A stretch of DNA of 64,000 nucleotides, from contig NZ_CP151996.1 of NCBI RefSeq assembly GCF_038593855.1, forward strand, positions 620,001 through 684,000, written 5' to 3'. Within the stretch, counting starts at the first letter, position 1; every line of letters begins with the position of its first letter. Below the pieces are notes generated by a model. That model was not told where the DNA came from. It ran no database searches and saw only the letters and a list, made by a program, of their open reading frames with translations. Positions 9,238 through 18,554 of the stretch are shown here, in pieces. The DNA comes from Lysinibacillus sp. FSL M8-0337 (lineage in GTDB: Bacteria; Bacillota; Bacilli; Bacillales_A; Planococcaceae). The translations under genes and the position numbers were made by a program.

Positions 9238-10560
9238 TTAGTTTTTCTTAAAAAGCTTATGAATAATAAAACCGACAATTGTACCGATTATTGCAGGAAC
9301 AAGCCAACCAAGGCTTTGCTCATACAGTGGCAAAATATTTAAAATATTCTCATAAGAAGTAAACGTGATTTTCATCTGTTTTAAGCCATCGTAAAGACTG
9401 ACAAAGAATGTCGGAATTAACGCCAACACATAAACAATTCGTCCACCTTTAAAGAAATGATCGACAAGCGATAATACCATCAATACGATCGCGAGCGGAT
9501 AGATAATTAATAATACTGGAAGTGAAGTATTGATAATCGTCGATAATCCAACATTTGTAATCGCTACACTAAATAACGTAAAGACGATTAAAAATGTTTT
9601 ATATGAGATTTGTGGAAATAGCTTGTTGAAAAACTGTGCATTGGCTGTTAATAAGCCAACAGCAGTAGAAATACAAGCTAATAAAATCGTAACCGATAAA
9701 ATAATACTGCCAAAGTCGCCAAACAGATATTCTGCTGATTTTGCGATGATGACGCCACCATTATCAGATGTACCAATTGCTCCAATGCTTGTATTGCCAA
9801 TATAGCCAAGTGAAATATAAACAAAGGCCAAGCCAATTGCAGCGACAATCCCTGCAAAAATGGTAGTTTTGACTTGCTTTCTAGTATCGTTCATCCCCAT
9901 ACCACGTAATGCCTGCAAAATAACAATACCAAATACGAGAGCACCAAGAACATCCATCGTTAAATAGCCTTGTACAAAACCTTCGTAAAATGGCGAAACT
10001 GTGTAATTCCCAACCGCTGTGCCTGATTCACCCATTGGGGTAATAAAGCTCTTAACAGCTAGTAATAATATAACAATTAAGAGCGCAGGGGTTAAAATTT
10101 TCCCTACACGATCTACAAGTTTCGATGGATTGAATGCTAAATAAAGTATTAAAGCAAAAAATACTATAGATGTAATGAATAGTGGAGCCCAATGTTCTTG
10201 AGCCGCCTCTGAAAGAAATGGCACAATGCCGATTTCATATGACACAGAGCCTGTACGTGGAACAGCGAAGAACGGCCCAATTGCTAAATAGACAATTGAA
10301 GTGAATATGATACCGAAAATTGGATGAACACGACTGGCAAGTAGTTGTAAATCGCCGCCTGCTTTTGCAACTGCAACGATTGCCAGTAAAGGTAAGCCTA
10401 CGCCTGTTATTAAAAAGCCAACCATGGCTGTTGTAATATGTTCACCAGCTTGTTGCCCGAGCAACGGTGGAAAGATAATATTACCTGCCCCTAAGAACAA
10501 GGCAAAAAGTAATAAGCCTACAGCTAAATTCTCTTTGATGAAAACTAAGATGTTTCTCAT
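9238..10560 (-). CDS. brnQ: Branched-chain amino acid carrier BrnQ (LIVCS family)
   Basis: A 440-aa membrane protein with about 12 transmembrane segments. The N-terminal FLGAGNIIFPPLLGQQAGEH and FAVPRTGSVSYEIG are hallmarks of LIVCS Na+-coupled leucine/isoleucine/valine importers. Length is normal for the family. It is transcribed alone. I looked for a T-box leader upstream (10561-10800) and did not see the conserved T-box sequence. Regulation is not evident. Confidence 0.92.
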   Translation of the reverse strand: MRNILVFIKENLAVGLLLFALFLGAGNIIFPPLLGQQAGEHITTAMVGFLITGVGLPLLAIVAVAKAGGDLQLLASRVHPIFGIIFTSIVYLAIGPFFAVPRTGSVSYEIGIVPFLSEAAQEHWAPLFITSIVFFALILYLAFNPSKLVDRVGKILTPALLIVILLLAVKSFITPMGESGTAVGNYTVSPFYEGFVQGYLTMDVLGALVFGIVILQALRGMGMNDTRKQVKTTIFAGIVAAIGLAFVYISLGYIGNTSIGAIGTSDNGGVIIAKSAEYLFGDFGSIILSVTILLACISTAVGLLTANAQFFNKLFPQISYKTFLIVFTLFSVAITNVGLSTIINTSLPVLLIIYPLAIVLMVLSLVDHFFKGGRIVYVLALIPTFFVSLYDGLKQMKITFTSYENILNILPLYEQSLGWLVPAIIGTIVGFIIHKLFKKN

Positions 10561-10811
10561 AAATAATAAAAACTCCTTTATAATTGAAAAGCTAAAACTT
10601 TCTAAAAATTTTAAATACAGAAATGTATGTTATCATAGGACTATTAAACTTGCAATTATTACAGTTAAGCTAAACAGTCGGATTCTGTAGTATTATATAG
10701 GATTGATAAATTGTTTGAAAAATAGTCAGTATTTCCGATTTTTGTTTAGACAATTCTTTAGTATGATAGACACACAAGGAAATATTCTAACATGAACGGA
10801 GGCTATTGGAT

Positions 10812-11711
10812 ATGCTTAAATCAAAAAAATTGAGAATTCTCGCTTTAAGCACTATTGCTACTTCATTTTTTGCGATACAAAATGCTGAAGCTGCAACATA
10901 TACAGTACAAAAAGGCGATACGTTATCCAAAATCGCTCAAAGTCATCAAGTGACGATACAAGATATAAAAAAATGGAATAATCTATCGAAGGATACGATT
11001 TATGTAGCACAAAAGTTAGAAATTACAAAGCAGGCAACAGCTGAAACAGGAAAACCTTCAAAGCCAACAACAACTACACCTTCAAAACCTACAACTGCTG
11101 TTCATACTGTTGCGAAAGGTGATACATTATCAAAAATCGCTAAGCAATATAATGTGACAATAAAGGAAATTAAAGAGTGGAATGGCATAGAGAACGACAC
11201 GATTTATATTGGACAAGTATTAAAAATTTCTCCAGTAGCTGTCGTACCCGAGGATGATACAATACATAGTAATGTAACTCCAGAAACGGGGACCCCATCA
11301 AAAGTAACAACAAAAGATCCTACAGCAAATGGACAAGCTATTTACAAAAAAACCGTGGAAGTGGCGAATACATTAATCGGAACACCTTATCTTTATGGCG
11401 GTAATACGCCAGAAGGTCTTGATTGCAGTGGGTTTATTTATTATGCATTCAATCAAAGTGGTGTGAAAATAGCGAGAGATAGCAGCGAAGGCTACTTTAA
11501 TGGCAATACAACACATGTGAAAAATCCGGTGCCAGGGGACTTAGTATTCTTTGAAAATACTTATAAAGAAGGCATTTCTCATATGGGTATTTACCTTGGC
11601 AACAATAAATTTATCCACGCGGGTACAGATGGTGTGGAACTATCGGATGTGACGTACTCTTACTGGTCAACTAGATTAGTAGGATATAAACGATTCGATA
11701 CAGTAAAATAA
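10812..11711 (+). CDS. LysM-NlpC/P60 cell wall endopeptidase
   Basis: A 299-aa secreted peptidoglycan hydrolase of the LytF/CwlS type. A signal peptide ends AEA near residue 25. Two LysM domains follow at about 28-72 and 99-143, both with YTVQKGDTLSKIA-like starts, separated by a Thr/Pro/Ser/Lys linker. A C-terminal NlpC/P60 domain spans about 180-298. Catalytic residues are Cys near 205 (GLDCSGF), His near 257 (SHMGIYLG) and His near 269 (FIHAG). Such enzymes cut D-Glu-to-diaminopimelate-type stem peptide bonds. The start is the ATG 9 nt after GGAGG; a TTG two codons upstream is too close to the ribosome site. Confidence 0.92.
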   Translation: MLKSKKLRILALSTIATSFFAIQNAEAATYTVQKGDTLSKIAQSHQVTIQDIKKWNNLSKDTIYVAQKLEITKQATAETGKPSKPTTTTPSKPTTAVHTVAKGDTLSKIAKQYNVTIKEIKEWNGIENDTIYIGQVLKISPVAVVPEDDTIHSNVTPETGTPSKVTTKDPTANGQAIYKKTVEVANTLIGTPYLYGGNTPEGLDCSGFIYYAFNQSGVKIARDSSEGYFNGNTTHVKNPVPGDLVFFENTYKEGISHMGIYLGNNKFIHAGTDGVELSDVTYSYWSTRLVGYKRFDTVK

Positions 11712-11718
11712 TGAACAG

Positions 11719-11750
11719 GCGATTTTTGCATTAGGGCAAAAATCGCTTTT
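11719..11750 (+). terminator. Terminator of LysM-NlpC/P60 gene
   Basis: GCGATTTTTGC / GCAAAAATCGC, an 11-bp perfect stem followed by TTTT. Confidence 0.85.
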
Positions 11751-11767
11751 TATTTGATTGAATGATT

Positions 11768-11820
11768 CAATCGCCACAAACAACGTGAGAATCGCCAGTA
11801 AACTAGGGCAAATCGCTCCG
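11768..11820. repeat. Degenerate 21-nt periodic repeat, about 2.5 copies
   Basis: AATCGCC-type cores recur with the T of TCGC at 11771, 11792 and 11813, exactly 21 nt apart. The second copy reads AATCGCCAGTAAA. The array lies between two terminators of convergent genes and belongs with the arrays at 16476 and 22371. Confidence 0.7.
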
Positions 11821-11834
11821 TACATGTAGGAAAT

Positions 11835-11870
11835 AAAAAATCCTTCTTTCCGTAGAAAGAAGGATTTTTT
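11835..11870. terminator. Bidirectional terminator for slaP
   Basis: A perfect 15-bp stem (AAAAAATCCTTCTTT / AAAGAAGGATTTTTT) with loop CCGTAG, adjacent to the slaP stop codon. Confidence 0.88.
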
Positions 11871-11874
11871 TATA

Positions 11875-12774
11875 TTATTGTGTTACACGTGCTGTCCAGC
11901 GAGATAAGTCTGCTTGTTGTGCATCAACTAGTTCAGCTGGGAAGATAAATGTCCAAGGTTTTGTTGAATTTGGTTGGACAGTTAGGATTGGATCCATTTT
12001 AAATGATCCTTTGGCAATTTGTTTACCTGTTGCGTCGATAATTTCTAGCGGTAATTGTTCTAGATTAATTGCTTTATTGTGACCGTTACGGATAAAAATC
12101 GAAACATTCAGGTTACCATTATCAGCAAGTTTTGCTTGAAGACCAGTAAAGTTAACTTCTGTTTCACCTAATTTCGGTAAAGTATTAACGATTTTAGCAA
12201 GCTCTTCTTTTTGTGCTGCTGGTAATTGTTGTTCCCATGACGGATCTAATTCTAATTGGTGACCGCGTAAAGATACAAGGTTAAATGCGATTTTCCAACC
12301 ATCTTCTGGCACTTCGTCTACTTTAATAGTTGATTTTTCAAATTCAAAAACCCATGGACGAGCACTTTCAGCTGGAATTGTGCCTAGCGCTTTAAAATCG
12401 AATTTTTTAGATGCGACAAGCTCATCGTTTTTATCCATAATGAATAATTCAATTTCACCTAACTCAATTGCTTCAGCTAATGATGAGCGGAAAAATGCAC
12501 GAACAAGCCATTTCCCTGTGCGTGGCTCATCTTCAATACTAATAGAAGATAGCGATAATTGATTTGGTTTCAAAGGCTCTAGCTCATTTGCAAGGAAGTT
12601 AAAAATATACTTTTGTTCTTGTGGTACATTCCATTCAGGATGGAATGACAGCTTCGTTACGATATCACGATTGTCCCCTTTATTTGTAGCCGCATTTCCT
12701 AGTAAATCTTTTGAGTCAATTGTGTTTTCTTGTACGATTTTATCTGATTTTTTAAAAAATGAAAATAAACCCAT
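11875..12774 (-). CDS. slaP: Accessory Sec system S-layer assembly protein SlaP
   Basis: 299 aa, no signal peptide, so probably cytoplasmic. It contains two homologous SLAP modules, about residues 40-160 and 175-295. Each has a W-x-x-x-x-x-Q/E start (FHPEWNVPQEQKY, LDPSWEQQLPAAQK) and a closing PWVFEF or PWTFIF strand. In Bacillus anthracis SlaP works with SecA2 to export the S-layer proteins Sap and EA1. Here it starts 2 nt after the secA2 stop, so the two are co-transcribed and coupled. This strongly suggests the organism exports an abundant S-layer protein by the SecA2 route. Confidence 0.9.
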   Translation of the reverse strand: MGLFSFFKKSDKIVQENTIDSKDLLGNAATNKGDNRDIVTKLSFHPEWNVPQEQKYIFNFLANELEPLKPNQLSLSSISIEDEPRTGKWLVRAFFRSSLAEAIELGEIELFIMDKNDELVASKKFDFKALGTIPAESARPWVFEFEKSTIKVDEVPEDGWKIAFNLVSLRGHQLELDPSWEQQLPAAQKEELAKIVNTLPKLGETEVNFTGLQAKLADNGNLNVSIFIRNGHNKAINLEQLPLEIIDATGKQIAKGSFKMDPILTVQPNSTKPWTFIFPAELVDAQQADLSRWTARVTQ

Positions 12775-12776
12775 TA

Positions 12777-15137
12777 TTAAACCTCCTGTTGTCCTTCAAC
12801 CATTTTCATGAAGCCTGTAATTTCGATAATAATAGAACGACGCAATTCTTGGAAATTCTTTCCGAACAATTCGAGTCCTTCTCGTTGGTAAATGCGCATC
12901 GGATCTTCTTGTTGATAGTGACGTAAACCGATACCTTCTTTTAAATGAGCCATTGCTTCTAAATGCTTCACCCAGCCACTATCTATATAGCTCAACATCA
13001 CTTGAGGAATAACCGTCATGACTTCATCATTTTCTGCGAATTTCTGCATATGATCGAGCAGTTCTTGTTCAGAAGGCTGTATATCCGCTAGAATTTGTTT
13101 TACTTTGCCAACTTCACGATCAATTGTAACGGGAGTAATGAATAATGAATTCAGTGCACTTTCCATTTGGTCATAATCCCATTCTACAGAAGGGAGCTCC
13201 TCAGGTGCAGCATCGCGCACTGCAAAATCGACCGTTTCACGCAGCATTTTTTGCAGCTCTCCCATTACATCTTCACCAGCTAAAATTTTGTCACGTAAGC
13301 CATAAATAACGGTACGTTGATCATTAATGACATCGTCTAATTTTAAATTGTATTCGCGCATGCCATATTGTGAGCCCTCTACAATACGTTGTGTACGGTT
13401 GATAAGCTCCTGAACATCTTTGTTTTGGATGACTTCATTTTCATCTACAATCATTTTTGCTGTGAATTTTTCAACTTCTTCTTTTGCATAACGGCGGAAC
13501 ATATCATCTTCAATAGAGAGAATGAAGCGACTTTCACCTACGTCTCCTTGACGACCAGAACGGCCTCGTAGCTGATTATCAACGCGGCGGCTTTCATGTT
13601 TTTCTGTACCAATTACGTAAAGACCACCAAGTGCATGGACATCGTCACCTAACACGATATCTGTACCACGACCAGCCATATTGGTTGCAACCGTAATACG
13701 ACCTTTTTGACCAGCTTGCGAAATAAGCTCTACTTCTTGCTCAACTGTTTTGGCATTCAGTAATTGGAATTTTAAGCCTTCCTTTTTTAAATGGTCTGCA
13801 ACGGATTCAGATTGCAAAATGGACGTAGTACCGATTAAAACAGGTTGCCCTTTTTCATGGCGTCGTTTTGCTTCGGCAGCTACAAATTTATATTTTGCTG
13901 CTTGTGTTTTGAAAATAATATCCGGTTGGTCTACACGTTGACGTGGGCGGTTTGTAGGGATTTGAATAACTTCCATACCGTACACTTCACGGATTTCCTT
14001 TTCCTGTGTTTTCGCAGTTCCTGTCATGCCTGATAGCTTCGGATACATACGGAAATAGTTTTGAATTGTAATTTGTGCCTGTGCTTTATTTTCTTCAGTA
14101 ATCGTTACGCCTTCTTTTGCCTCGATTGCTTGATGTAAGCCATCGGAAAGAGAACGACCTTCTAAAATACGACCTGTGAACATATCAACAAGCTCGATTT
14201 TGTCATCTTTCACGATATAATCAACATCACGCTTGAACATGACATGTGCACGAACCGCTTGGATCACATAGTGATAAAGTGTTTGATGCTCTAAATCGTA
14301 TAAATTGTCAACATTGAAGGCAGCCTCAACCTTTTCAATGCCTTTATCCGTTAAAGAAGTGGCCTTTGTTTCATCATCAAAGTCGTAGTCTTCTTCTGCT
14401 TTAAAGCGTTTTGCTAACATAGCTGCAATGCGATGTAATTCATCGTTTGCTGGCATTTTACCAGCAATAATTAAAGGCGTTTTCGCTTCGTCAATAAGTA
14501 CACTATCGACTTCATCAATGATCGCGAAATGATAAGCGCGTTGTACTTTATCGGCTAAGCTATGTGCCATATTGTCACGTAAATAGTCGAAACCAAATTC
14601 AGTACCGACACCGTACGTAATATCCGCGTTATAAGCGTCTTTTTTGTCATTTGGTTCCATCATTGGTACATTTAAGCCGACTGTTAAACCGAGGAAACGA
14701 TGGATTTGTCCAACAAGCTCATAGTCACGTTTCGCAAGATAATCGTTTACTGTAATGACATGAACACCTTTGCCTTCTAATGCCCGTACATAAGAGGGAA
14801 GTGAAGCAACAAGCGTTTTCCCTTCACCTGTAGGCATTTCAGCAATATTGCCTTCAGTTAATACGAGTCCACCGATTAGCTGTACATCAAAATGACGCAT
14901 ACCTAATACACGTTTTGAGGCTTCGCGTACAACTGCAAATGCGTCTGGAATGATGGATGTAATTGGTTCACCTTGATCTAAGCGATCCTTGAAAATAAAA
15001 GTCATTTCTCTTAACTCAGCATCTGACTTATTGACGTATTTTTCTTCAAGATTATTAATTTGTTCTACTATTTTATAGTAGCGTTTTAATTGACGAGCAC
15101 TTGTTTGCTCATTGTTGCGTTTAAAAATTGAGAACAT
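12777..15137 (-). CDS. secA2: Accessory Sec preprotein translocase ATPase SecA2
   Basis: A 786-aa SecA-family motor. It has Walker A in MPTGEGKTLVASLPSY near residue 100, the DEAD-type IIDEVDSVLIDEAKTPLI near 208, and the helicase motif [20 protein letters not shown]. It lacks the C-terminal SEC-C zinc motif present in the housekeeping SecA encoded at 48009-50522, and is about 50 residues shorter, as expected for SecA2. Its operon partner slaP points to S-layer protein export. The start ATG follows AAGGAGCG. The canonical secA in the same window makes a housekeeping role for this copy unlikely. Confidence 0.94.
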   Translation of the reverse strand: MFSIFKRNNEQTSARQLKRYYKIVEQINNLEEKYVNKSDAELREMTFIFKDRLDQGEPITSIIPDAFAVVREASKRVLGMRHFDVQLIGGLVLTEGNIAEMPTGEGKTLVASLPSYVRALEGKGVHVITVNDYLAKRDYELVGQIHRFLGLTVGLNVPMMEPNDKKDAYNADITYGVGTEFGFDYLRDNMAHSLADKVQRAYHFAIIDEVDSVLIDEAKTPLIIAGKMPANDELHRIAAMLAKRFKAEEDYDFDDETKATSLTDKGIEKVEAAFNVDNLYDLEHQTLYHYVIQAVRAHVMFKRDVDYIVKDDKIELVDMFTGRILEGRSLSDGLHQAIEAKEGVTITEENKAQAQITIQNYFRMYPKLSGMTGTAKTQEKEIREVYGMEVIQIPTNRPRQRVDQPDIIFKTQAAKYKFVAAEAKRRHEKGQPVLIGTTSILQSESVADHLKKEGLKFQLLNAKTVEQEVELISQAGQKGRITVATNMAGRGTDIVLGDDVHALGGLYVIGTEKHESRRVDNQLRGRSGRQGDVGESRFILSIEDDMFRRYAKEEVEKFTAKMIVDENEVIQNKDVQELINRTQRIVEGSQYGMREYNLKLDDVINDQRTVIYGLRDKILAGEDVMGELQKMLRETVDFAVRDAAPEELPSVEWDYDQMESALNSLFITPVTIDREVGKVKQILADIQPSEQELLDHMQKFAENDEVMTVIPQVMLSYIDSGWVKHLEAMAHLKEGIGLRHYQQEDPMRIYQREGLELFGKNFQELRRSIIIEITGFMKMVEGQQEV

Positions 15138-15312
15138 GAATTTACGCTCCTTTAAAGTTGTCTAAATGCTAGACACATCATTATTCTATCAAATTTTACG
15201 AATGATGACTACATTTGACATTAAGTAATAAAGGTAGAATAATAGAGAAAAATGGAAAATGTGAAATAGCGGAAAATGATTAGAAAAAGTATATTTCAGA
15301 GCATGTTCGTGC

Positions 15313-15318
15313 TATAAT
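15313..15318 (+). promoter_or_regulatory. Candidate -10 box of tagO
   Basis: TATAAT in TGCTATAAT, 45 nt before the start codon. The -35 box at the right distance is weak. The remainder of 15138-15350 shows no gene. Confidence 0.4.
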
Positions 15319-15362
15319 CAAATTGGATTCAAATGTAGATTATTTTTTTGAGGAGGAGAGAC

Positions 15363-16406
15363 ATGCTTTACGTGTCTTTAATAGCAGCATTCGTTGCTTC
15401 CATTTTGTTAACTCCACTAGTTAAACGTTTAGCGTTTAGAATAGGTGCCGTTGACGCGCCAAACTATCGAAAAGTACATGCACGTATCATGCCAAGGCTC
15501 GGTGGTCTGGCAATTTTCCTTGCGTTTTTAATAGGTGTGGCGGTCTTACAGCCACAAAGTCAATATAGTTTAGCGATTATTATCGGAGCTTGTATTATCG
15601 TAGCAACAGGTGTTATTGATGATATGCGTGAAATATCAGCGAAGGCAAAAATGCTTGGTCAAATAATTGCCGCACTAATCGTTATTTTTGTGGGTGGTAT
15701 TCAAATTGACTTCATTAACTTGCCATTTGGTGGGCAATTAGATTTTGGTTTTCTAAGTATTCCATTCACTATATTGTGGATTGTTGGTATTACGAATGCA
15801 ATAAACTTAATTGATGGCTTAGACGGATTAGCTGCAGGCGTTTCTTCAATTGCACTTATTACTTTATCTGGTATGGCCTTTATAATGGGCGATATGTTCG
15901 TATTAGCCTTTGCAGCAATTTTAGCAGCAGCGACAATTGGTTTCTTATTTTATAATTTCCATCCAGCTAAAATCTTCATGGGAGATACTGGGGCATTATT
16001 TTTAGGCTTTATGATTTCTGTATTGGCTTTATTAGGATATAAAAACTTTACAATCATTTCGTTAATTATCCCAATTATTATGCTAGGTGTACCGATTTCT
16101 GATACATTCTTTGCAATTGTTCGTCGTTTACGTATGAAGAAAAAATGGTCTGACCCTGATAAATCCCATTTACACCATCGATTATTGGATATGGGCTTTA
16201 CACATCGACAAACGGTACTAATTATTTATGGCATTGCAATGATGTTTGGTTTAGCTGCCATTATCTTCTCAATGGCAAAGTTATGGGGAGCCATTTTACT
16301 AATTACGGTCATCTTAATTGCTATCGAAATTTTCGTCGAAGTCATTGGACTTGCTGGTAAAAACTATAAACCGCTATTAAATTTCATGCGGATATTCAAT
16401 AAATAA
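15363..16406 (+). CDS. tagO: Undecaprenyl-phosphate GlcNAc-1-phosphate transferase TagO
   Basis: A 347-aa polytopic membrane enzyme of the MraY/WecA/TagO family. It moves a GlcNAc-1-phosphate from UDP-GlcNAc to undecaprenyl phosphate, the first step of wall teichoic acid or other wall polymer synthesis. Visible family motifs are PRLGGLAIF, the acidic GVIDDMRE, NLIDGLDGLAAG, NFHPAKIFMGDTGALFLGF and the basic HLHHRLLDMGFTHRQT. About ten membrane segments are evident. The ATG lies 6 nt after AGGAGG. The position next to an LCP ligase and yigZ/degS matches Bacillus subtilis. In this organism the product may start the pyruvylated secondary wall polymer. Confidence 0.92.
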   Translation: MLYVSLIAAFVASILLTPLVKRLAFRIGAVDAPNYRKVHARIMPRLGGLAIFLAFLIGVAVLQPQSQYSLAIIIGACIIVATGVIDDMREISAKAKMLGQIIAALIVIFVGGIQIDFINLPFGGQLDFGFLSIPFTILWIVGITNAINLIDGLDGLAAGVSSIALITLSGMAFIMGDMFVLAFAAILAAATIGFLFYNFHPAKIFMGDTGALFLGFMISVLALLGYKNFTIISLIIPIIMLGVPISDTFFAIVRRLRMKKKWSDPDKSHLHHRLLDMGFTHRQTVLIIYGIAMMFGLAAIIFSMAKLWGAILLITVILIAIEIFVEVIGLAGKNYKPLLNFMRIFNK

Positions 16407-16412
16407 CAAAAG

Positions 16413-16459
16413 AAAAACTGTAGACAAACTCGAATTTGAGTTCGTCTACAGTTTTTTTT
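16413..16459 (+). terminator. Terminator of tagO
   Basis: AAAAACTGTAGAC / GTCTACAGTTTTT stem with the loop containing a further AACTCGAATTTGAGTT hairpin, followed by a T run. Confidence 0.88.
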
Positions 16460-16475
16460 CAGTAAAATATGGTTT

Positions 16476-16580
16476 TCGCGGGTAAAGTATCGTGAATCGC
16501 GGGTAAAACACTAGATTTCGCGGGTAAAACCTCATGTATCGCGGGTAAAATACCAGATTTCGCGGGTAATGAACCTCATA
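16476..16580. repeat. Tandem array of five 21-nt units with TCGCGGGTAA core
   Basis: TCGCGGGTAA occurs at 16476, 16497, 16518, 16539 and 16560, exactly every 21 nt. The 10-nt core is invariant and the remaining 11 nt vary. It sits between the terminators of two convergent genes. No start codon or ribosome site accompanies it. Confidence 0.92.
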
Positions 16581-16583
16581 CAC

Positions 16584-16629
16584 AAAAAAGCCTTTCCGCT
16601 ACCAAACTTTGATAGTGGAAAGGCTTTTT
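16584..16629. terminator. Terminator of LCP gene (minus strand)
   Basis: AAAAAGCCTTTCC / GGAAAGGCTTTTT stem with an extended CTA/TAG pairing and a short loop, just beyond the LCP stop codon. Confidence 0.85.
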
Positions 16630-16634
16630 ATTTT

Positions 16635-17693
16635 TTATTGTGCTGATTCGTTTGTTGAACGGTCATCGCCAGCCGCGTTGTCTGTATCAGTATTACTATT
16701 TGTTAAAGCAGAAGACGATTTTTTTCTTGCAAGGTGGTTGTTAAGAATTTCAGATACATCATCAACTGATTGTTGGTCTAATTGATAATAATAAACACCT
16801 GTAGACATATCGTCGTTACCTTCTAATGTTAATGAATCAATACGTGGCTTACCTTTTGTTAAATAAGACAGGAATGATTTCATTTCACTAAATGTCATAT
16901 TTGTCTTCATGTTATCGCCGATTGCTTTAATGACATCGTCGTATTTTGTAATAGAATCAACAGATGCTACTTTATTTGTAATAGCCGTTAAAATTTCTTG
17001 TTGGCGTATACCGCGTTGGATATCGCTATCTTGCTTACGTGTACGTGCGAGGGCAAGTGCTTGACTACCGTTTAAATGCTGTAAACCTGGCTTGAGGTTG
17101 ATTGTATTACGATCAAATTCATCTTTTTCATGTAGAGCATATGGTACTTCTGCTTCGATACCACCTAAAGCATCCACGACATCAATAAACGCATTGAAGT
17201 TCATGCGGACATAGTAATCAATCGGAACATCAAAAAGTTGTTCAACCGTTTCAATTGTCGAAAGTGTACCACCTAACGCATGGGCATGAGTAATTTTATC
17301 TTTATAGCCTACTGAAGGGATATAAACGTAAGAATCACGAGGGATACTTAACATTTTAATAGTTTTCGTAGTGTTGTTTAAAGTTGCAAGAATCAGTGCA
17401 TCTGAGCGTGAGTTTTCAGAACCTTGCCCACGATTTTCACTATCATCGACACCGACAAATAAAATCGACACATTATCATTAACCGGTTCTACTTTTTCTT
17501 CTCGTAAAGCAGAGACATCTCGACCTTCTAATACTTCATGTGCTGAGTTGGCTGCGTGTTCAGCTTGCTTTGTAATATAAACACCATAGGCCGTAACGCA
17601 AATTAGTAAACTAGCAACTAGAAGTAATGCTACTTTTATAATCAAAGAAGCTTTAGAAGACCTCTTCTTCTTTTTTACATTCGTTCTTTTCAT
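16635..17693 (-). CDS. LytR-CpsA-Psr (LCP) family wall polymer ligase
   Basis: 352 aa, type II membrane protein: a short Lys-rich cytoplasmic tail, one membrane helix (ASLIIKVALLLVASLLICV), then an extracellular LCP domain. Characteristic segments are SRSDALILATLNNTTKTIKM, SIPRDSYVYIP and the Arg-rich LARTRKQDSDIQRGIRQQ. LCP proteins move lipid-linked teichoic acid or related polymers to peptidoglycan. The ATG was chosen because GAGGAG lies about 12 nt upstream; a TTG 14 codons earlier has no ribosome site. Gene order with tagO and yigZ matches Bacillus subtilis tagV/tagO. Confidence 0.9.
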   Translation of the reverse strand: MKRTNVKKKKRSSKASLIIKVALLLVASLLICVTAYGVYITKQAEHAANSAHEVLEGRDVSALREEKVEPVNDNVSILFVGVDDSENRGQGSENSRSDALILATLNNTTKTIKMLSIPRDSYVYIPSVGYKDKITHAHALGGTLSTIETVEQLFDVPIDYYVRMNFNAFIDVVDALGGIEAEVPYALHEKDEFDRNTINLKPGLQHLNGSQALALARTRKQDSDIQRGIRQQEILTAITNKVASVDSITKYDDVIKAIGDNMKTNMTFSEMKSFLSYLTKGKPRIDSLTLEGNDDMSTGVYYYQLDQQSVDDVSEILNNHLARKKSSSALTNSNTDTDNAAGDDRSTNESAQ

Positions 17694-17838
17694 ATATGGT
17701 ATATTCTCCTCTTGATTTTGGGAATAATTATGCAATTGAGCTAAAATTTATTCAAATTAGCACATGGGCGTAATTGATTAAGTGAGCTCAATATTAAAAT
17801 TATACTATGGACCTTCAGGATTAGACAATTAAAACTAT

Positions 17839-18474
17839 TTATTTCACAATAAATTCGATAAATTGCGCGTGCTCAAAAGTGATTGTTGCTTGCCCATTCG
17901 TAAGTTCTGTTACCCAATGACGAAACTGATCTTCTTCCTCTTTTAACACCGAAACAATGATTTCGACACCTTCCAAGTAGTTAATTTCTTCTAAAGAATA
18001 TCCAGAGTTGCGAATCTCATTTTCCACTTTTCCAAGCCATGTGTAGTCAATTGCAATTTTCATAAGGTGATGAAGTTTTCGTTCGACAACTTGTGCAGCG
18101 AGTAATCCCTCTGTCGTTGCTTTACCGTAAGCACGAATAAGACCGCCGCCGCCTAATTTTATGCCACCGAAGTAGCGTGTGACGACAACGACCGTATCCT
18201 TTAAGCCTTGCTTTTTTAAGACTTCTAACATAGGGACGCCAGCAGTGCCACTAGGTTCCCCATCATCATTCGCTTTTTGAATATGATCATGTTCACCGAT
18301 AATATAGGCAGAGCAATTATGTGTCGCATTATGATGCATTTTTTTGATGCGCTCTATAAAAGTCATTGCATCCTCTTCGGTTTCAGCGCGTTCTATATAA
18401 GTAAGAAAGCGAGATTTAGATATTATAATTTCGCTTTCTCCGTAGCCTTTTACAGTTAAATAGTTCTCTCTCAT
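17839..18474 (-). CDS. yvyE: YigZ/IMPACT family protein (YvyE)
   Basis: About 211 aa. The N-terminal UPF0029/IMPACT domain is clear: FIERIKKMHHNATHNCSAYIIG, DDGEPSGTAGVPML and RYFGGIKLGGGGLIRAYG. A C-terminal ferredoxin-like DUF1949 domain follows. The biochemical role is not settled; the family is linked to translation or proteolysis control. Two starts are possible, an ATG at 18483 almost touching AAGGAG and this one three codons later with better spacing. It is divergent from degS, as in Bacillus subtilis. Confidence 0.88.
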   Translation of the reverse strand: MRENYLTVKGYGESEIIISKSRFLTYIERAETEEDAMTFIERIKKMHHNATHNCSAYIIGEHDHIQKANDDGEPSGTAGVPMLEVLKKQGLKDTVVVVTRYFGGIKLGGGGLIRAYGKATTEGLLAAQVVERKLHHLMKIAIDYTWLGKVENEIRNSGYSLEEINYLEGVEIIVSVLKEEEDQFRHWVTELTNGQATITFEHAQFIEFIVK

Positions 18475-18554
18475 AAGTGTCATTCTCCTTTAAAATAGGG
18501 TTGTATGCTATAAATTTCATAAAGAAAAAGCATTAATTTTTAGCATTGTGATGC

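Noticed and set aside
10561-10800. T-box or SAM-type riboswitch upstream of brnQ
   Set aside because: No T-box core sequence or other recognisable riboswitch motif is visible.
16476-16580. CRISPR array
   Set aside because: Units are only 21 nt with a 10-nt core and 11-nt variable part, too short for repeats and spacers, and no cas genes are present.
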